Assembly (NCBI GenBank): GCA_902495325.1
Contig: CABUWK010000001.1
Span: 71,078-135,077 of the forward strand
DNA length: 64,000 nt
Reading direction: 5' to 3'
Origin: an uncultured Acidiphilium sp.
GTDB taxonomy: Bacteria; Bacillota; Clostridia; Christensenellales; Borkfalkiaceae
Shown: piece after piece, positions 8,872 to 17,640 of the stretch
How positions within the stretch are numbered: the stretch's first letter is position 1
How the letters are laid out: the number at the start of each line of letters is the position of its first letter
Notes under the pieces: model-generated
Told to the model about the DNA's origin: nothing
The model's input: only the letters and a program-made list of their open reading frames with translations
The model's database searches: none
Position numbers and translations under genes: made by a program

Positions 8872-9192
8872 TTATATGTATATCATCTGACCGGCGTACA
8901 ATTCGTCGGTCTTATTTTTATTCATAAGCGCAAACACCTTTTCCCTGTTTCCGCCGGCGAGACCCCCAAAGGTATCGCCCGGTTTTACGACGTACCGTTC
9001 CCCTTCCGCTCTCTCCACGACGATCAGTCTGCCCTTTTCCGGCTCTCCAGTAAGCCCGTTGACGGAGATCAGGATCTGCCTTGTGGTATGATACTTTTCC
9101 GCGATCCGGTAAAGAGTATCACCCTCTTCCACCCGATACACAAACACCTTCAGAAAGCGGTCGATGCCGCATAATTTCAATTCGTCGTTCAT
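8872..9192 (-). CDS. Small protein with two LysM domains
   Basis: A 106-residue protein consisting almost wholly of two LysM peptidoglycan/chitin-binding modules. The first (about residues 19-64) has YRVEEGDTLYRIAEKYHTT and the second (about 69-106) has YVVKPGDTFGGLAGGN. No signal peptide is seen, which is common in spore-associated LysM proteins that localise to the forming coat or cortex. ATG 9192 is preferred; a longer in-frame start at 9246 would overlap the divergent flippase gene. The head-to-head position with a SpoVB-like gene favours a role in spore or cell-wall assembly, which is inference only. Confidence 0.75.
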   Translation of the reverse strand: MNDELKLCGIDRFLKVFVYRVEEGDTLYRIAEKYHTTRQILISVNGLTGEPEKGRLIVVERAEGERYVVKPGDTFGGLAGGNREKVFALMNKNKTDELYAGQMIYI

Positions 9193-9251
9193 AGTTTCAA
9201 TATATGCGTAATAAAAATAAAATAGAATCGATCGAAAGGCGGACAAAACTT

Positions 9252-10814
9252 ATGAATACGACGATAGGCAAAACGGTTTTTACGGTAACGGCTTTTTCCT
9301 TTGCGGAGCGATTTCTCGGTTTTATATATCGGGTTTTTCTCTCGCGAACGCTCGGTGCGGAAGGTCTCGGTATTTATCAGATCACCCTTTCCGTTCTCGG
9401 ACTTTTTATGACGATAACCTCGTCGGGCGTGCCGATCACCGTTTCCCGCATCATGACAAAACATAAAGCGGAAGGGCGTTCGGATCGGGACGGTGCCGTC
9501 GTTTCTTCCGGGATCCTGATCGCCCTCGCACTGTCCGTTCCGATCACGGCAGCCGTTCTTTTCCGATCCCCGCTCGTGAAAATTCTTTTTTCGGACAATC
9601 GCTGTATGACGGCGCTTACCATTCTGATCCCGGGGCTTATCTTCACGTCCGTTTATGCGGTATTCCGGGGCACGTTCTGGGGAAAGAAGCAATTCCTCAC
9701 CTATTCCGTTATCGAACTCGCGGAAGAAGCCGTTATGCTGATCACCGGGATCGTTCTGATCGTTTGCGTAACGGGAAAAGCCGACGGCGTGGAAAAAGCA
9801 TGTTTTGCCGTTCTCGTTTCCTATCTGTTTTCCTTTACGGTATCCGCTCTGATGTATTTTCTCCGGAAAGGAAAACTCTCCCCGCCGGACGGCGAACTGA
9901 AACCGCTGATTTCATCGTCCGTTCCGATCACAACGATGCGCACGTCCACCTCTCTCGTCAATACGCTGATCGCGGTATTGCTTCCCGCAAGACTTATCCG
10001 CTACGGCATGGATTCCGCCGCAGCCGTAAGCGAATTCGGCAAGATTTTCGGCATGGCGTTGCCTCTTATTTTCATTCCGTCCTCGCTGATCGGCTCGATC
10101 GCCCTCGTTCTCGTCCCCGAACTTTCCGAAAACTTTTATTCCGGGAAATTCTTCACCTTACGGAACAATATCGAAAAAGCAACGAAATTCTCCTGCTTTG
10201 TCGCCTGTCTCGTCATTCCGATCTTCTTTTCTTTCGGGAAAGAACTCGGCTATGCGATCTATTCCGACGCCGTCGCGGGGGAATACGTTTCCGTCTCGGC
10301 GATCGTCATGTTTCCCCTCTCGATCTCCCTTATCACCACAAGCATGCTCAATTCGATGAACAAAGAAAAACAGACGCTCCTGTTTTATGCGTTCGGAGCG
10401 TCTGCACTGATTTTGTGCGTTTTGTTTTTACCGAAGTATTTCGGCGCGAAAAGCCTTGCCTTCGGCATGTTTTTCAGTTTTTCGATTGCAAGCATATGCA
10501 ATCTCGCCCTTCTTTCGAAAGTCTGCCCCGAAAAACCGCGGCTGACAAAGTTCCTCGCCGAATCTTTTTTCTTTACGATACCGTGCAGTCTCCTCGGAAT
10601 TTTTTTGCGGAATCTGCTTACGATCCGTCTCGGTTCGTTGCCCGCCCTTCTGATCGGCGCGGCGATCCTCGGCGCGGCGGAGCTGACCGTTTATTCCGTC
10701 TTCGGACTGACCGGGCTGGAAGACGGCTCGCCCTTCGTTACCCGTTCGTCTAAAAACGGACGGAAGAAGTTTACGGGATGCAGAACGGAAACAAGAATGA
10801 AAACGAGCGCATAA
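9252..10814 (+). CDS. spoVB: SpoVB-like polysaccharide/lipid flippase (MVF/MATE-like)
   Basis: A roughly 520-residue, 12 to 14 helix membrane protein of the polysaccharide biosynthesis/MurJ superfamily. The N-terminal motif SRTLGAEGLGIYQI is typical of SpoVB and YabM-type flippases, which move lipid-linked wall or cortex precursors across the membrane. The start at 9252 has AAAGGCGG upstream; an in-frame ATG at 9204 would overlap the divergent LysM gene. The final 41 codons overlap the convergent folT gene, giving a Lys/Arg-rich end that may be an extension. The assignment to spoVB rather than another paralogue is by resemblance. Confidence 0.8.
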   Translation: MNTTIGKTVFTVTAFSFAERFLGFIYRVFLSRTLGAEGLGIYQITLSVLGLFMTITSSGVPITVSRIMTKHKAEGRSDRDGAVVSSGILIALALSVPITAAVLFRSPLVKILFSDNRCMTALTILIPGLIFTSVYAVFRGTFWGKKQFLTYSVIELAEEAVMLITGIVLIVCVTGKADGVEKACFAVLVSYLFSFTVSALMYFLRKGKLSPPDGELKPLISSSVPITTMRTSTSLVNTLIAVLLPARLIRYGMDSAAAVSEFGKIFGMALPLIFIPSSLIGSIALVLVPELSENFYSGKFFTLRNNIEKATKFSCFVACLVIPIFFSFGKELGYAIYSDAVAGEYVSVSAIVMFPLSISLITTSMLNSMNKEKQTLLFYAFGASALILCVLFLPKYFGAKSLAFGMFFSFSIASICNLALLSKVCPEKPRLTKFLAESFFFTIPCSLLGIFLRNLLTIRLGSLPALLIGAAILGAAELTVYSVFGLTGLEDGSPFVTRSSKNGRKKFTGCRTETRMKTSA

Positions 10815-11413
10815 TTGGCAACGCTGTTCCAGATCTGCCCTTTGAAAATGAGACGATAGCACAAGTAAACGAAAAAGGTCACGTTGCCGCCGAAACGGGA
10901 TTCGGCATACTCGATGACCGTTTTGGAAAAGGCGTGCTTATTATAAAAATAGAAACCTGTGCTGTTGATCCCGATTGTACAAACAAGAAAAGTTGCCAGA
11001 CATATCAGAGCGAGTTTCGCATAAACGCCCCCGCGGGAACGAAATGGAAGCCCGTGATACATAAGCCCGGAAAGAAGGGCGACCATTCCCGTGGAAATAC
11101 CGACCCACGGCATATAAAAATAGCCGAAACTCTGGATCAGATATCCGACAAGATCTCCGACCATACAGGCAACAAACCCGCTGCCCCCGCCGATAAAGAT
11201 ACCCGTCAGAACGGAAAACGCGAGCGTGCAGGAGAACTGCGTGTCTAAAAAGCGGAATTCAAGCATGTTCGTCACGACAGAAAAAGCCGCAAAAACTGCG
11301 ATAAACGCTACCTTTTTCCCGGACGACATCTTTTGTACCGCCGGCGAAAAGAAGAATGAACGAAGGGAAAACTTTTCCCTTTCTTTCTCGGAATCGACAA
11401 GATTTACCGACAT
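10691..11413 (-). CDS. folT: ECF transporter S component, folate family
   Basis: A 240-residue membrane protein with six predicted helices, the size and profile of an energy-coupling-factor substrate-binding subunit. The residues CMVGDLVGYLIQSFGYFYMPWVGIS fit the FolT-type family, which captures folate for the shared EcfA/EcfT module (not encoded here). ATG 11413 is chosen because AGGGAGG lies 7 bases upstream; the frame stays open far upstream but that part is the leader. Substrate assignment is strengthened by the tetrahydrofolate riboswitch candidate in the leader. The 3' end overlaps the convergent flippase gene by 124 bases. Confidence 0.8.
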   Translation of the reverse strand: MSVNLVDSEKEREKFSLRSFFFSPAVQKMSSGKKVAFIAVFAAFSVVTNMLEFRFLDTQFSCTLAFSVLTGIFIGGGSGFVACMVGDLVGYLIQSFGYFYMPWVGISTGMVALLSGLMYHGLPFRSRGGVYAKLALICLATFLVCTIGINSTGFYFYNKHAFSKTVIEYAESRFGGNVTFFVYLCYRLIFKGQIWNSVANYALVFILVSVLHPVNFFRPFLDERVTKGEPSSSPVSPKTE

Positions 11414-11468
11414 AAAAAAACCTCCCTGAGAAGTGAGAGATCCCTTTTCAAAGATCGGTCGAAAATTC

Positions 11469-11502
11469 AAAAAGAAAAGGCTTCCGCAAAATGCAGAAAC
11501 CC
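11469..11502 (-). terminator. Attenuator terminator in folT leader
   Basis: On the minus strand, GGTTTCTGCA and TGCGGAAGCC pair over 10 bases around a TTT loop and are followed by TTTTCTTTTT. It sits between the riboswitch aptamer and the folT ribosome site, so ligand binding would act by transcription termination. Confidence 0.75.
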
Positions 11503-11573
11503 TCGCTTGCCCACCTGCCGGCAACCTTCCCGCCGACAAACGCCAAGCCTTACAAAACCTTCTTCCGGTATTT

Positions 11574-11757
11574 GCATTGGATGCGCCAAAAAATCGTAAG
11601 GGATTCCCTCTCTTCCCGACCGGATTCCGATTTAAGCAAACGATCGGTTTTGCGAGACCCTTTTCGTACACGGTCAACATCCCGTTCCGTGTCACTTGCG
11701 CCGTACGACCTGTCAATTTATTTGCCGAACGACTAACGCTTTTTGAGCTACTCTGCT
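11574..11757 (-). promoter_or_regulatory. Tetrahydrofolate (THF class I) riboswitch candidate, enlarged
   Basis: Read on the minus strand, the leader contains the conserved THF-I blocks in order: AGAGTAG (11748-11754), GCGTTAGTCG (11730-11739), a hairpin whose loop holds GGGATGTTG (11675-11683), TACGAA (11663-11668) and GCATCC (11579-11584). GGATG and CATCC can form the known pseudoknot, and CAAAAA after AGTAG can pair with TTTTTG before GCATCC as helix P2. The element is about 180 nt, larger than the usual roughly 100 nt, because of inserted arms. Its position upstream of a folate-type S component and of an intrinsic terminator supports the call. Confidence 0.7.
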
Positions 11758-11770
11758 TTTCTCGACAGTT

Positions 11771-11799
11771 ATTATACACCGCCGCGACTCCGATGTCAA
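11771..11799 (-). promoter_or_regulatory. SigA promoter of riboswitch-folT transcript
   Basis: A perfect TTGACA (11794-11799) and TATAAT (11771-11776) with a 17-base spacer on the minus strand. It implies a leader of about 350 nt before folT. Confidence 0.85.
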
Positions 11800-11913
11800 A
11801 CGATTTGAACACGAAAATTATCCCTACGGCAATTTATCTTCCTTCTGCGACCGCCCGCCCCGGTATTTCGCCCGTGAAGGCATAAATTTTCGCCGGAAAA
11901 GCATATTAAGCGT

Positions 11914-12600
11914 ATGCTGATCATTTTCATACGTGCCGTGGTCACGTTTTTAACCCTGCTCATCGTGCTCCGCCTGATGGGAAAACGTCAGATCGGCGAA
12001 ATGCAACCCTTTGAACTCGTTATCACCCTGCTGATCGCCGAGCTTGCCTGCATCCCCATGGCAGACGTCTCCGTCCCTCTTGTCTACGGGATCGCGGCGA
12101 TCGTCGCGATGTTCGTCCTTCATCAGCTCATCTCCGTTGCGGAACAGCTTTCCCAACCCTTCAAAAAAATCGTAAGCGGCAAGCCCGCACTCGTCCTCAC
12201 GAAAACGGGAGTCGATTTCCGGGAACTGAAAAAAAACAATATGGGCGTGGAAGATCTGATCGAATCCATGCGTTCGGCGGGATATTTTTCTCTTTCCGAC
12301 CTCGATTACGCCATTTTCGAATCAAACGGAAAACTTTCCGCCATGGAAAAACAGGAAAAAAGCGAAAAGAAAGGTTCTCTGCCCGTCCTTCTGATCGGAG
12401 ACGGCAAACTGAACGAAAAAAACAGAACGCTTGCGGGGATCGGCTACGACGATATCTCAGCCATGCTGAAAAAACATAACGTGCCTTCCGTCAGAAAAAC
12501 CGGCGTGATGACGGTGGACGGAAACGGCGAAGTCTACCTGCAGGCATTCGGCAAAGAAGCCGTGACAGACCGTTTTTCGTTCCGGGAGGCAAAATGGTAA
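11914..12600 (+). CDS. DUF421 membrane protein (YetF/YrbG family)
   Basis: The first 80 residues hold three hydrophobic helices, with the family motif RLMGKRQIGEMQPFELVITLLIAELA. A cytoplasmic alpha/beta DUF421 domain follows, from about residue 85 to 150. Members of this family in Bacillus (YetF, YhcC-like) are found in sporulating bacteria, but their reaction is not established. The gene's final ATGGTAA string contains the start of the next gene, so the two are translated together. The ribosome site is weak and the exact start is less certain than the family. Confidence 0.82.
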   Translation: MLIIFIRAVVTFLTLLIVLRLMGKRQIGEMQPFELVITLLIAELACIPMADVSVPLVYGIAAIVAMFVLHQLISVAEQLSQPFKKIVSGKPALVLTKTGVDFRELKKNNMGVEDLIESMRSAGYFSLSDLDYAIFESNGKLSAMEKQEKSEKKGSLPVLLIGDGKLNEKNRTLAGIGYDDISAMLKKHNVPSVRKTGVMTVDGNGEVYLQAFGKEAVTDRFSFREAKW

Positions 12601-12971
12601 AATCGATCGTCTCTTCCCTGATCGCCCTTGCGATCCTGTTCGCCGGCGCGTTCTACGAACAGCGTTATATCAAAAAAACCTTCCGGGAGATCCACGACCG
12701 TTTCGATATCGTTTACGAAAAGCTGAATGACGAAACGATCGCCGACGGCGACGTGGAATACGCCTACCGCTTCTGGCTCGAAAAAAAGAAACAGCTTCAC
12801 ATGTTTATCCCACACAACGAGATCAAAGAATTCGACCTGTGGATCGGAGAATCTTTCGTTTATGTATACGACAAGAACTACGAAGAAGCGAAAGCGAAGA
12901 TGATCGTCGTTCTTCACCTGGCGGAAGAGATCCCGAAAACCTTCTCGATCCGCCCGGAGAACATCTTTTAA
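12594..12971 (+). CDS. DUF4363 family protein, membrane anchored
   Basis: A 125-residue protein with one N-terminal membrane anchor (about residues 5-20) and an extracytoplasmic helical domain rich in Glu/Lys/Tyr. It resembles the DUF4363 family, which is regularly paired with DUF421 proteins in Clostridia. The start overlaps the DUF421 stop by seven bases (ATGGTAA). The pair probably forms one membrane complex; its role is unknown. A hairpin at 13071-13105 lies about 100 bases downstream and could serve as its terminator as well as that of rnpB. Confidence 0.7.
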   Translation: MVKSIVSSLIALAILFAGAFYEQRYIKKTFREIHDRFDIVYEKLNDETIADGDVEYAYRFWLEKKKQLHMFIPHNEIKEFDLWIGESFVYVYDKNYEEAKAKMIVVLHLAEEIPKTFSIRPENIF

Positions 12972-13070
12972 AAAAATCTTATATTTTTCGATAACTTCTT
13001 ATATTTTCAATTGTTTTACGATATTTGAAACCCGGAGTAACAGCAAATATTTACCCCTTTAAAAAACAAC

Positions 13071-13105
13071 AAAAAGAACCGACCTGTTTACGGTCGGTTC
13101 TTTTT
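13071..13105 (-). terminator. Bidirectional intrinsic terminator (rnpB / DUF4363)
   Basis: Fourteen-base arms (13071-13084 and 13092-13105) with core GAACCGACC/GGTCGGTTC are flanked by A- and T-runs. It lies just past the rnpB 3' end and can work on both strands. Confidence 0.8.
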
Positions 13106-13108
13106 GTA

Positions 13109-13449
13109 TCGAGTCGGTCTGTAAGCCGAGTTCTGTCATTGAATACGGTTATCTATCTACGCTTGCCGTTGCCGGCAAGCTCAAGCGACGTTTTGCGAAC
13201 AGCCCCGACTGGCTATCTTACGGACTGTTCCTATCTTGCTCCGGATGGGGTTTACACAGCGCGCCGCGTCTCCGTAGCGCCGGTGAGCTCTTACCTCGCC
13301 TTTTCATCCTTACGTTCTCTCGAACGCGGTAATTTTCTGTTGCACTTTCCTTAAAGTCACCTTCACCGTCCGTTAGGCGGCATCCTGCCATATGGAGCTC
13401 GGACTTTCCTCGTGAAATTTCTTTCCCGCAACCGTACAACCGACTCGAC
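13109..13449 (-). ncRNA. rnpB: RNase P RNA, bacterial type A
   Basis: This is the catalytic RNA that removes tRNA 5' leaders. On the minus strand the universally conserved GAGGAAAGTCCGAGCTCC block is present near the 5' end. GTAAACCCCATCCGGAGCAAG and the terminal ACAGAACTCGGCTTAC segment are also present. Helix P1 closes the molecule (5' CGAGTCGGT with 3' ACCGACTCG). Type A is suggested by the GGTAAGAGC-CACCGG segment and the attached P-arms. Length is about 340 nt. A promoter lies immediately upstream and a terminator immediately downstream. No protein should be called in this interval. Confidence 0.95.
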
Positions 13450-13456
13450 ATTCTTT

Positions 13457-13485
13457 ATTATATCACTTTTTCCTCTCTTTGTCCA
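13457..13485 (-). promoter_or_regulatory. rnpB promoter
   Basis: TGGACA (13480-13485) and TATAAT (13457-13462) with a 17-base spacer on the minus strand place the start at about 13450, the 5' end of RNase P RNA. Confidence 0.8.
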
Positions 13486-13609
13486 TTCTTTTGCGCCCGA
13501 AATCGGATGAGCGTTAATTTTTCCGTAAAATTTGTCTGTTAAAAAAGAGGATCGGCTTTCCGCTATGTGGGGCGAACCGTGTCGTAATTTGCCGGAAAAG
13601 GTCGTTTTA

Positions 13610-13625
13610 TGTTTCCCGTGAAACG
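13610..13625 (+). other. Degenerate parS-like 16-mer
   Basis: TGTTTCCCGTGAAACG matches the ParB site TGTTTCACGTGAAACA at 14 of 16 positions and is followed by a repeated half-site GTGAAACA. It lies in the intergenic space between rnpB and the aldolase. No parA or parB is in the window, so function is speculative. Confidence 0.3.
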
Positions 13626-13633
13626 TGAAACAC

Positions 13634-13671
13634 AAAAAAAACGGAGAACCCGTTTTCCCCGGGATCTCCGT
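13634..13671 (-). terminator. Intrinsic terminator of the sugar operon
   Basis: On the minus strand, ACGGAGATCCCG pairs with CGGGTTCTCCGT (13641-13671) and is followed by seven T residues. It is about 95 bases past the aldolase stop. Confidence 0.8.
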
Positions 13672-13766
13672 AATCTTTCCGATCGGGCCACGCTGAAATC
13701 GTTACCTATCGCGATAAACACTCAGATTCAGCCTTCTGCCGACTATTTTATTTTACGCCCTGCGGA

Positions 13767-14603
13767 TCAATATTTATTCGTCGAACCGAACAGTTCCATT
13801 TTGTGTTTCACGGCTTCTTTGATCGCACGCTTCTTCACTTCTCTCGTGGTCAGGTAATCGAGCCCCGCTTCCGAAGCGAGCTTCATCGCCGTGGACCCGG
13901 CAATGCAGAGATCGGTGAAAATATTGACTTTCGCAATACCGTTTTTGATCGTGTTACGGAAATCTTCATCCGAAAGACCGCTTCCCCCGTGCAGAACGAG
14001 AGGGGTCGTTACCGTCATGGCAATTTCATGCAGACGATTGATATCGAGCTTCGGTTTCGTTTTGTATGCGCCGTGCGCCGTACCGATCGCGACAGCCAAG
14101 GCGTCTACCCCGGTCGCTTTGATATAATCGAAAGCTTCCTTCGGCGTGGTATATTCGTCCGTATCGCTGTTATCCCCCGTGGCGGCAAGACCTACGTGTC
14201 CGATTTCGCCTTCGACCGACGCGCCGAACGCGTGGGCGATTTTAACCATTTCGTTCGTATTCCTGATGTTCTCTTCCCATTCGTAAGCCGAACCGTCGAA
14301 CATAACGCTGGAAAAACCGAGTTTCAATGCCTCGATACAGCGATTGAAAGTAAGCCCGTGATCGAGATGAACGACGACGGGAACGCTTGCCCGCTTTGCC
14401 GCGGCGATAATTCCGGGAGCGATAAGCTTCAGCTCGCCGTGCGGAAGGAGAACTTCCGCGGTTCCGATCACGATCGGACTTCTGAGTTCTTCTGCTGCTT
14501 CGATTGCGGCATCGAGCATGTCCGAATCGGTCGTGTTGAACAACCCGACCGCATATTGTTTCTTTTGTGCGTCTTTTAAAACGTCGTTTAACGTAACAAG
14601 CAT
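13767..14603 (-). CDS. Class II (zinc) ketose-bisphosphate aldolase
   Basis: A 278-residue zinc-dependent aldolase of the Fba/GatY/KbaY group, cleaving a ketose phosphate to dihydroxyacetone phosphate and an aldehyde. Seen in the sequence are the proton-relay and metal motif HLDHG (about residues 79-83), VEGEIGHVG (about 130-138), the histidine in AVAIGTAHG, and the phosphate-binding HGGSG (about 203-207). It is the last gene of a three-gene unit after a sugar isomerase and a PfkB kinase. Its substrate is therefore probably the product of that kinase rather than the glycolytic fructose-1,6-bisphosphate. GGAGG precedes the start. Confidence 0.85.
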   Translation of the reverse strand: MLVTLNDVLKDAQKKQYAVGLFNTTDSDMLDAAIEAAEELRSPIVIGTAEVLLPHGELKLIAPGIIAAAKRASVPVVVHLDHGLTFNRCIEALKLGFSSVMFDGSAYEWEENIRNTNEMVKIAHAFGASVEGEIGHVGLAATGDNSDTDEYTTPKEAFDYIKATGVDALAVAIGTAHGAYKTKPKLDINRLHEIAMTVTTPLVLHGGSGLSDEDFRNTIKNGIAKVNIFTDLCIAGSTAMKLASEAGLDYLTTREVKKRAIKEAVKHKMELFGSTNKY

Positions 14604-14609
14604 GTATGA

Positions 14610-15161
<552 letters not shown>

Positions 15162-15230
15162 CTATAAAATCATAAAACAAATCAAAATGCTTTATTTTAT
15201 CTTGTTTTTTATAAACTTTTCCGAAACGCG

Positions 15231-16238
15231 TCAAAGTGTTTTTCTTCTGAATTGTTTTTCAACCGCAAGCGTTTCGGATAAAGAACGCGCCCCGCCGATC
15301 GAATCGGGGGAGCTTAAATTACATACCGCCGCACACGAGGCGAGTTCCAAAGCTTTTTTCAAAGGCATGTCCGTAAGGAAAGCGTACAGCATGCCCGCGC
15401 AGAACGCATCGCCCGCACCGACCGCACCCGAAATATACCCTTTCGGAAGGTCGAGCGAAGGAACGACGGCATACTCGCCGTTTTCGCCGAGCGCAACGCC
15501 GACTTCGGGACAATGCACGGACACGACCCGTTTTACCCCGAGTTCTTTCAGTTTTTCGCACGCCTGTTTCATGGCGGAAAGATCGACCTTATCCCCTTTG
15601 CGGATCGCGATCCCCGTCACAAGGCTCGCCTCCACCTCGTTGATCACGACGTAATCGCAATAACGAAGAGCCGGCACGACGATCTCGCGGAACTTTGCGC
15701 CTTCGCCGGACACAACGTCGATCGACGTCCTGATCCCCTTGTCCTGCACCCGCTTTAAAAGCCGCGCCATTTTCGTTCCGTATTCCTCATCTGGCGCGTC
15801 GAGCGCATCGAGCAGAAGCAGATAACCGATATGAAAAATATCGCAATCCAGAGAATCGAAATCGATATCATTTTCACTGAACGCCGCACTTGCCGCAGGG
15901 GCGGTAAAAAACGTTCTGTCGCCGTTCGGCAACGTCATCACGTCCGTAAAAGACGTCGCCGAAACGTCGTCTTCCGTGATCCCGGAAATATCGACCCCGT
16001 GGGATGAGAGAACTTTTTTGATAAACGCCCCGTTCTCGTCTTTCCCGAGCCTTGCGATCGCCTTCACTTCGACCCCTTCGGGGTCAAGCGTTTTCAGATC
16101 GATTCCCGTATTGGGAACGCTCCCCCCTACGCCGCGCACGATCTCGCCGATCTTACAGAGCATCCCCGGAGAGGGATACGCGTCGATCCGTTTGATCACG
16201 TCGGCAAGCGCGTTGCCCGCAATCGTCAGTTTTTTCAT
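15231..16238 (-). CDS. PfkB-family carbohydrate kinase
   Basis: A ribokinase-like sugar kinase of 335 residues. The N-terminal substrate motif IVRGVGGSVPNTG (two-Gly signature) and the C-terminal ATP/anion-hole signature AVGAGDAFCAGML with the catalytic Asp are both clear. ATG 16238 is used because AAGGCGG lies directly upstream; the longer frame starts at 16289 within the promoter region. With an adjacent lyxose isomerase and aldolase it would phosphorylate the ketose formed by the isomerase. The first gene of the operon, it is transcribed from the TTGACA/TATAAT promoter at 16319-16348. Confidence 0.88.
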   Translation of the reverse strand: MKKLTIAGNALADVIKRIDAYPSPGMLCKIGEIVRGVGGSVPNTGIDLKTLDPEGVEVKAIARLGKDENGAFIKKVLSSHGVDISGITEDDVSATSFTDVMTLPNGDRTFFTAPAASAAFSENDIDFDSLDCDIFHIGYLLLLDALDAPDEEYGTKMARLLKRVQDKGIRTSIDVVSGEGAKFREIVVPALRYCDYVVINEVEASLVTGIAIRKGDKVDLSAMKQACEKLKELGVKRVVSVHCPEVGVALGENGEYAVVPSLDLPKGYISGAVGAGDAFCAGMLYAFLTDMPLKKALELASCAAVCNLSSPDSIGGARSLSETLAVEKQFRRKTL

Positions 16239-16318
16239 GGTTTCCGCCTTCGGTCGCCTTTTCTCCTCTGCCCGTAGCAGAGCAAACAAAGAAAAAAGCC
16301 CCTTGATTTCTCTCTTCT

Positions 16319-16348
16319 ATTATATCTTCTTTTCCTCGATTTTGTCAA
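16319..16348 (-). promoter_or_regulatory. SigA promoter of the sugar operon
   Basis: TTGACA (16343-16348) and TATAAT (16319-16324) with an 18-base spacer on the minus strand, back to back with the regulator promoter. Confidence 0.8.
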
Positions 16349-16389
16349 CCCGATTTCGGAAAATGATATTACATAATAATCTTATACAC

Positions 16390-16418
16390 TTGACTTTTTA
16401 CCGATTATGTTATATCAT
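16390..16418 (+). promoter_or_regulatory. SigA promoter of the AraR-type regulator
   Basis: TTGACT (16390-16395) and TATCAT (16413-16418) with 17 bases between them. The two divergent promoters share about 40 bases, where a common operator would be expected. Confidence 0.7.
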
Positions 16419-16457
16419 AATAGCAATAAATATACTTTAATCGGAAAACGACAAACC

Positions 16458-17570
16458 ATGCAGACTTTATATCAGAAAATCTATGACGATCTTTATATGA
16501 AAATCCAGTCCGGATACTATAAAACCGGCGATCTCTTGCCGACCGAAGAACAGATCTGCGAAATTTACGGGGTGAGCCGCATCACCGCCACCCGCGCGCT
16601 GAACGACCTGAAAACAAAGGGCTTTATCGAACGGAAAAAGAAAAAAGGCAGTGTCGTTCTGCCCGTTCCCGGAGCGATCCCGAACAAGATCGATTCGCGG
16701 AAAATCGCCGTCGTTTTCAGCTATTTCGATAATTTCGACAGCAAGATCGTAAACGCGCTCGCACCGTTCGCCCACAAAAAAAACTGCTCCGTCATGACTT
16801 TCGACTCCTGCCATTCCAAAGAAAAAGAAGGAGAGATCCTGAAATCTCTCCTCTCCCAGAAGATCCTCGGGCTGATCCTGTGGCCGGTTTCCCGCTCCTC
16901 CAATCTCGACGTGCTGAATCAGTTCGTTCTGGATAACGTTCCCGTCTGTTTTCTCGATTATTCTTCTTACGGGATCAAAGCGCCGTGCGTCTGCACGGAC
17001 AATTTCGAAGGAATGTATAACCTGACGAAGCTTTTACTGACGCTCGGTCACAAACGGATCGCCTACTTTCCTTTTAAAGAAAACTTTTTGCCGACGGAAG
17101 AAGAGAGATTCGGCGCGTATTGCCGTGCAATCGTGAAACACGGCGGCGCGATCGATCCGAAAATGTTTATCCCCCAACCTTCCGACATCAAGGAAACGAC
17201 GATCGAAAGCTACGAAAAACTTTCCTATTGCGCCGAATCGGCGATGAACTATCTCGCAACCCTCACCGTCCGTCCGAGCGCGATCGTCTGCGTGAACGAC
17301 GCCATGGCGTTGTACGTGATCAATGCCGCGAAACGACGCGGATTTTCCGTACCGGAAGACCTTTCCGTCACCGGGTTCGACAACCTTGCCATCTCCGTGA
17401 AATACGACATCACGACTTCCTCTCAGGACTTCGGCGAAATGGCGAAAATGGCATTGAATCTCATTTTCTATCAGTTGTCCGACGCCTCGCTCATCAATAA
17501 TTACAGCGAAACCCGCCGCATCCGCTCCACGCTGTGGGAAAGGGGGTCCACCGGAAAGGCAAAAACATAA
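16458..17570 (+). CDS. AraR-type transcriptional regulator (GntR HTH + LacI-like ligand domain)
   Basis: The first 70 residues form a GntR winged helix (YQKIYDDLYMKIQSGYYKTGDLLPTEEQIC, then YGVSRITATRALNDL). From about residue 80 on there is a periplasmic-binding-protein-like domain of the LacI/GalR type, including LGHKRIAYFP and the VTGFDNLAIS segment. This combination defines AraR-like sugar repressors. It is divergent from the isomerase-kinase-aldolase operon and most likely represses it until the sugar or its phosphate binds. ATG 16458 starts directly with the HTH; the upstream frame would run through the promoter. Confidence 0.88.
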   Translation: MQTLYQKIYDDLYMKIQSGYYKTGDLLPTEEQICEIYGVSRITATRALNDLKTKGFIERKKKKGSVVLPVPGAIPNKIDSRKIAVVFSYFDNFDSKIVNALAPFAHKKNCSVMTFDSCHSKEKEGEILKSLLSQKILGLILWPVSRSSNLDVLNQFVLDNVPVCFLDYSSYGIKAPCVCTDNFEGMYNLTKLLLTLGHKRIAYFPFKENFLPTEEERFGAYCRAIVKHGGAIDPKMFIPQPSDIKETTIESYEKLSYCAESAMNYLATLTVRPSAIVCVNDAMALYVINAAKRRGFSVPEDLSVTGFDNLAISVKYDITTSSQDFGEMAKMALNLIFYQLSDASLINNYSETRRIRSTLWERGSTGKAKT

Positions 17571-17640
17571 AACATTATAAAATCAAAGTAAACACAATAG
17601 ATTTTGCAATGTTTTATGTCTGGCATAATTATAAAACTTT

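Noticed and set aside
13025..13451. Short open frames overlapping RNase P RNA
   Set aside because: The interval is fully explained by rnpB with promoter, P1 helix and terminator.
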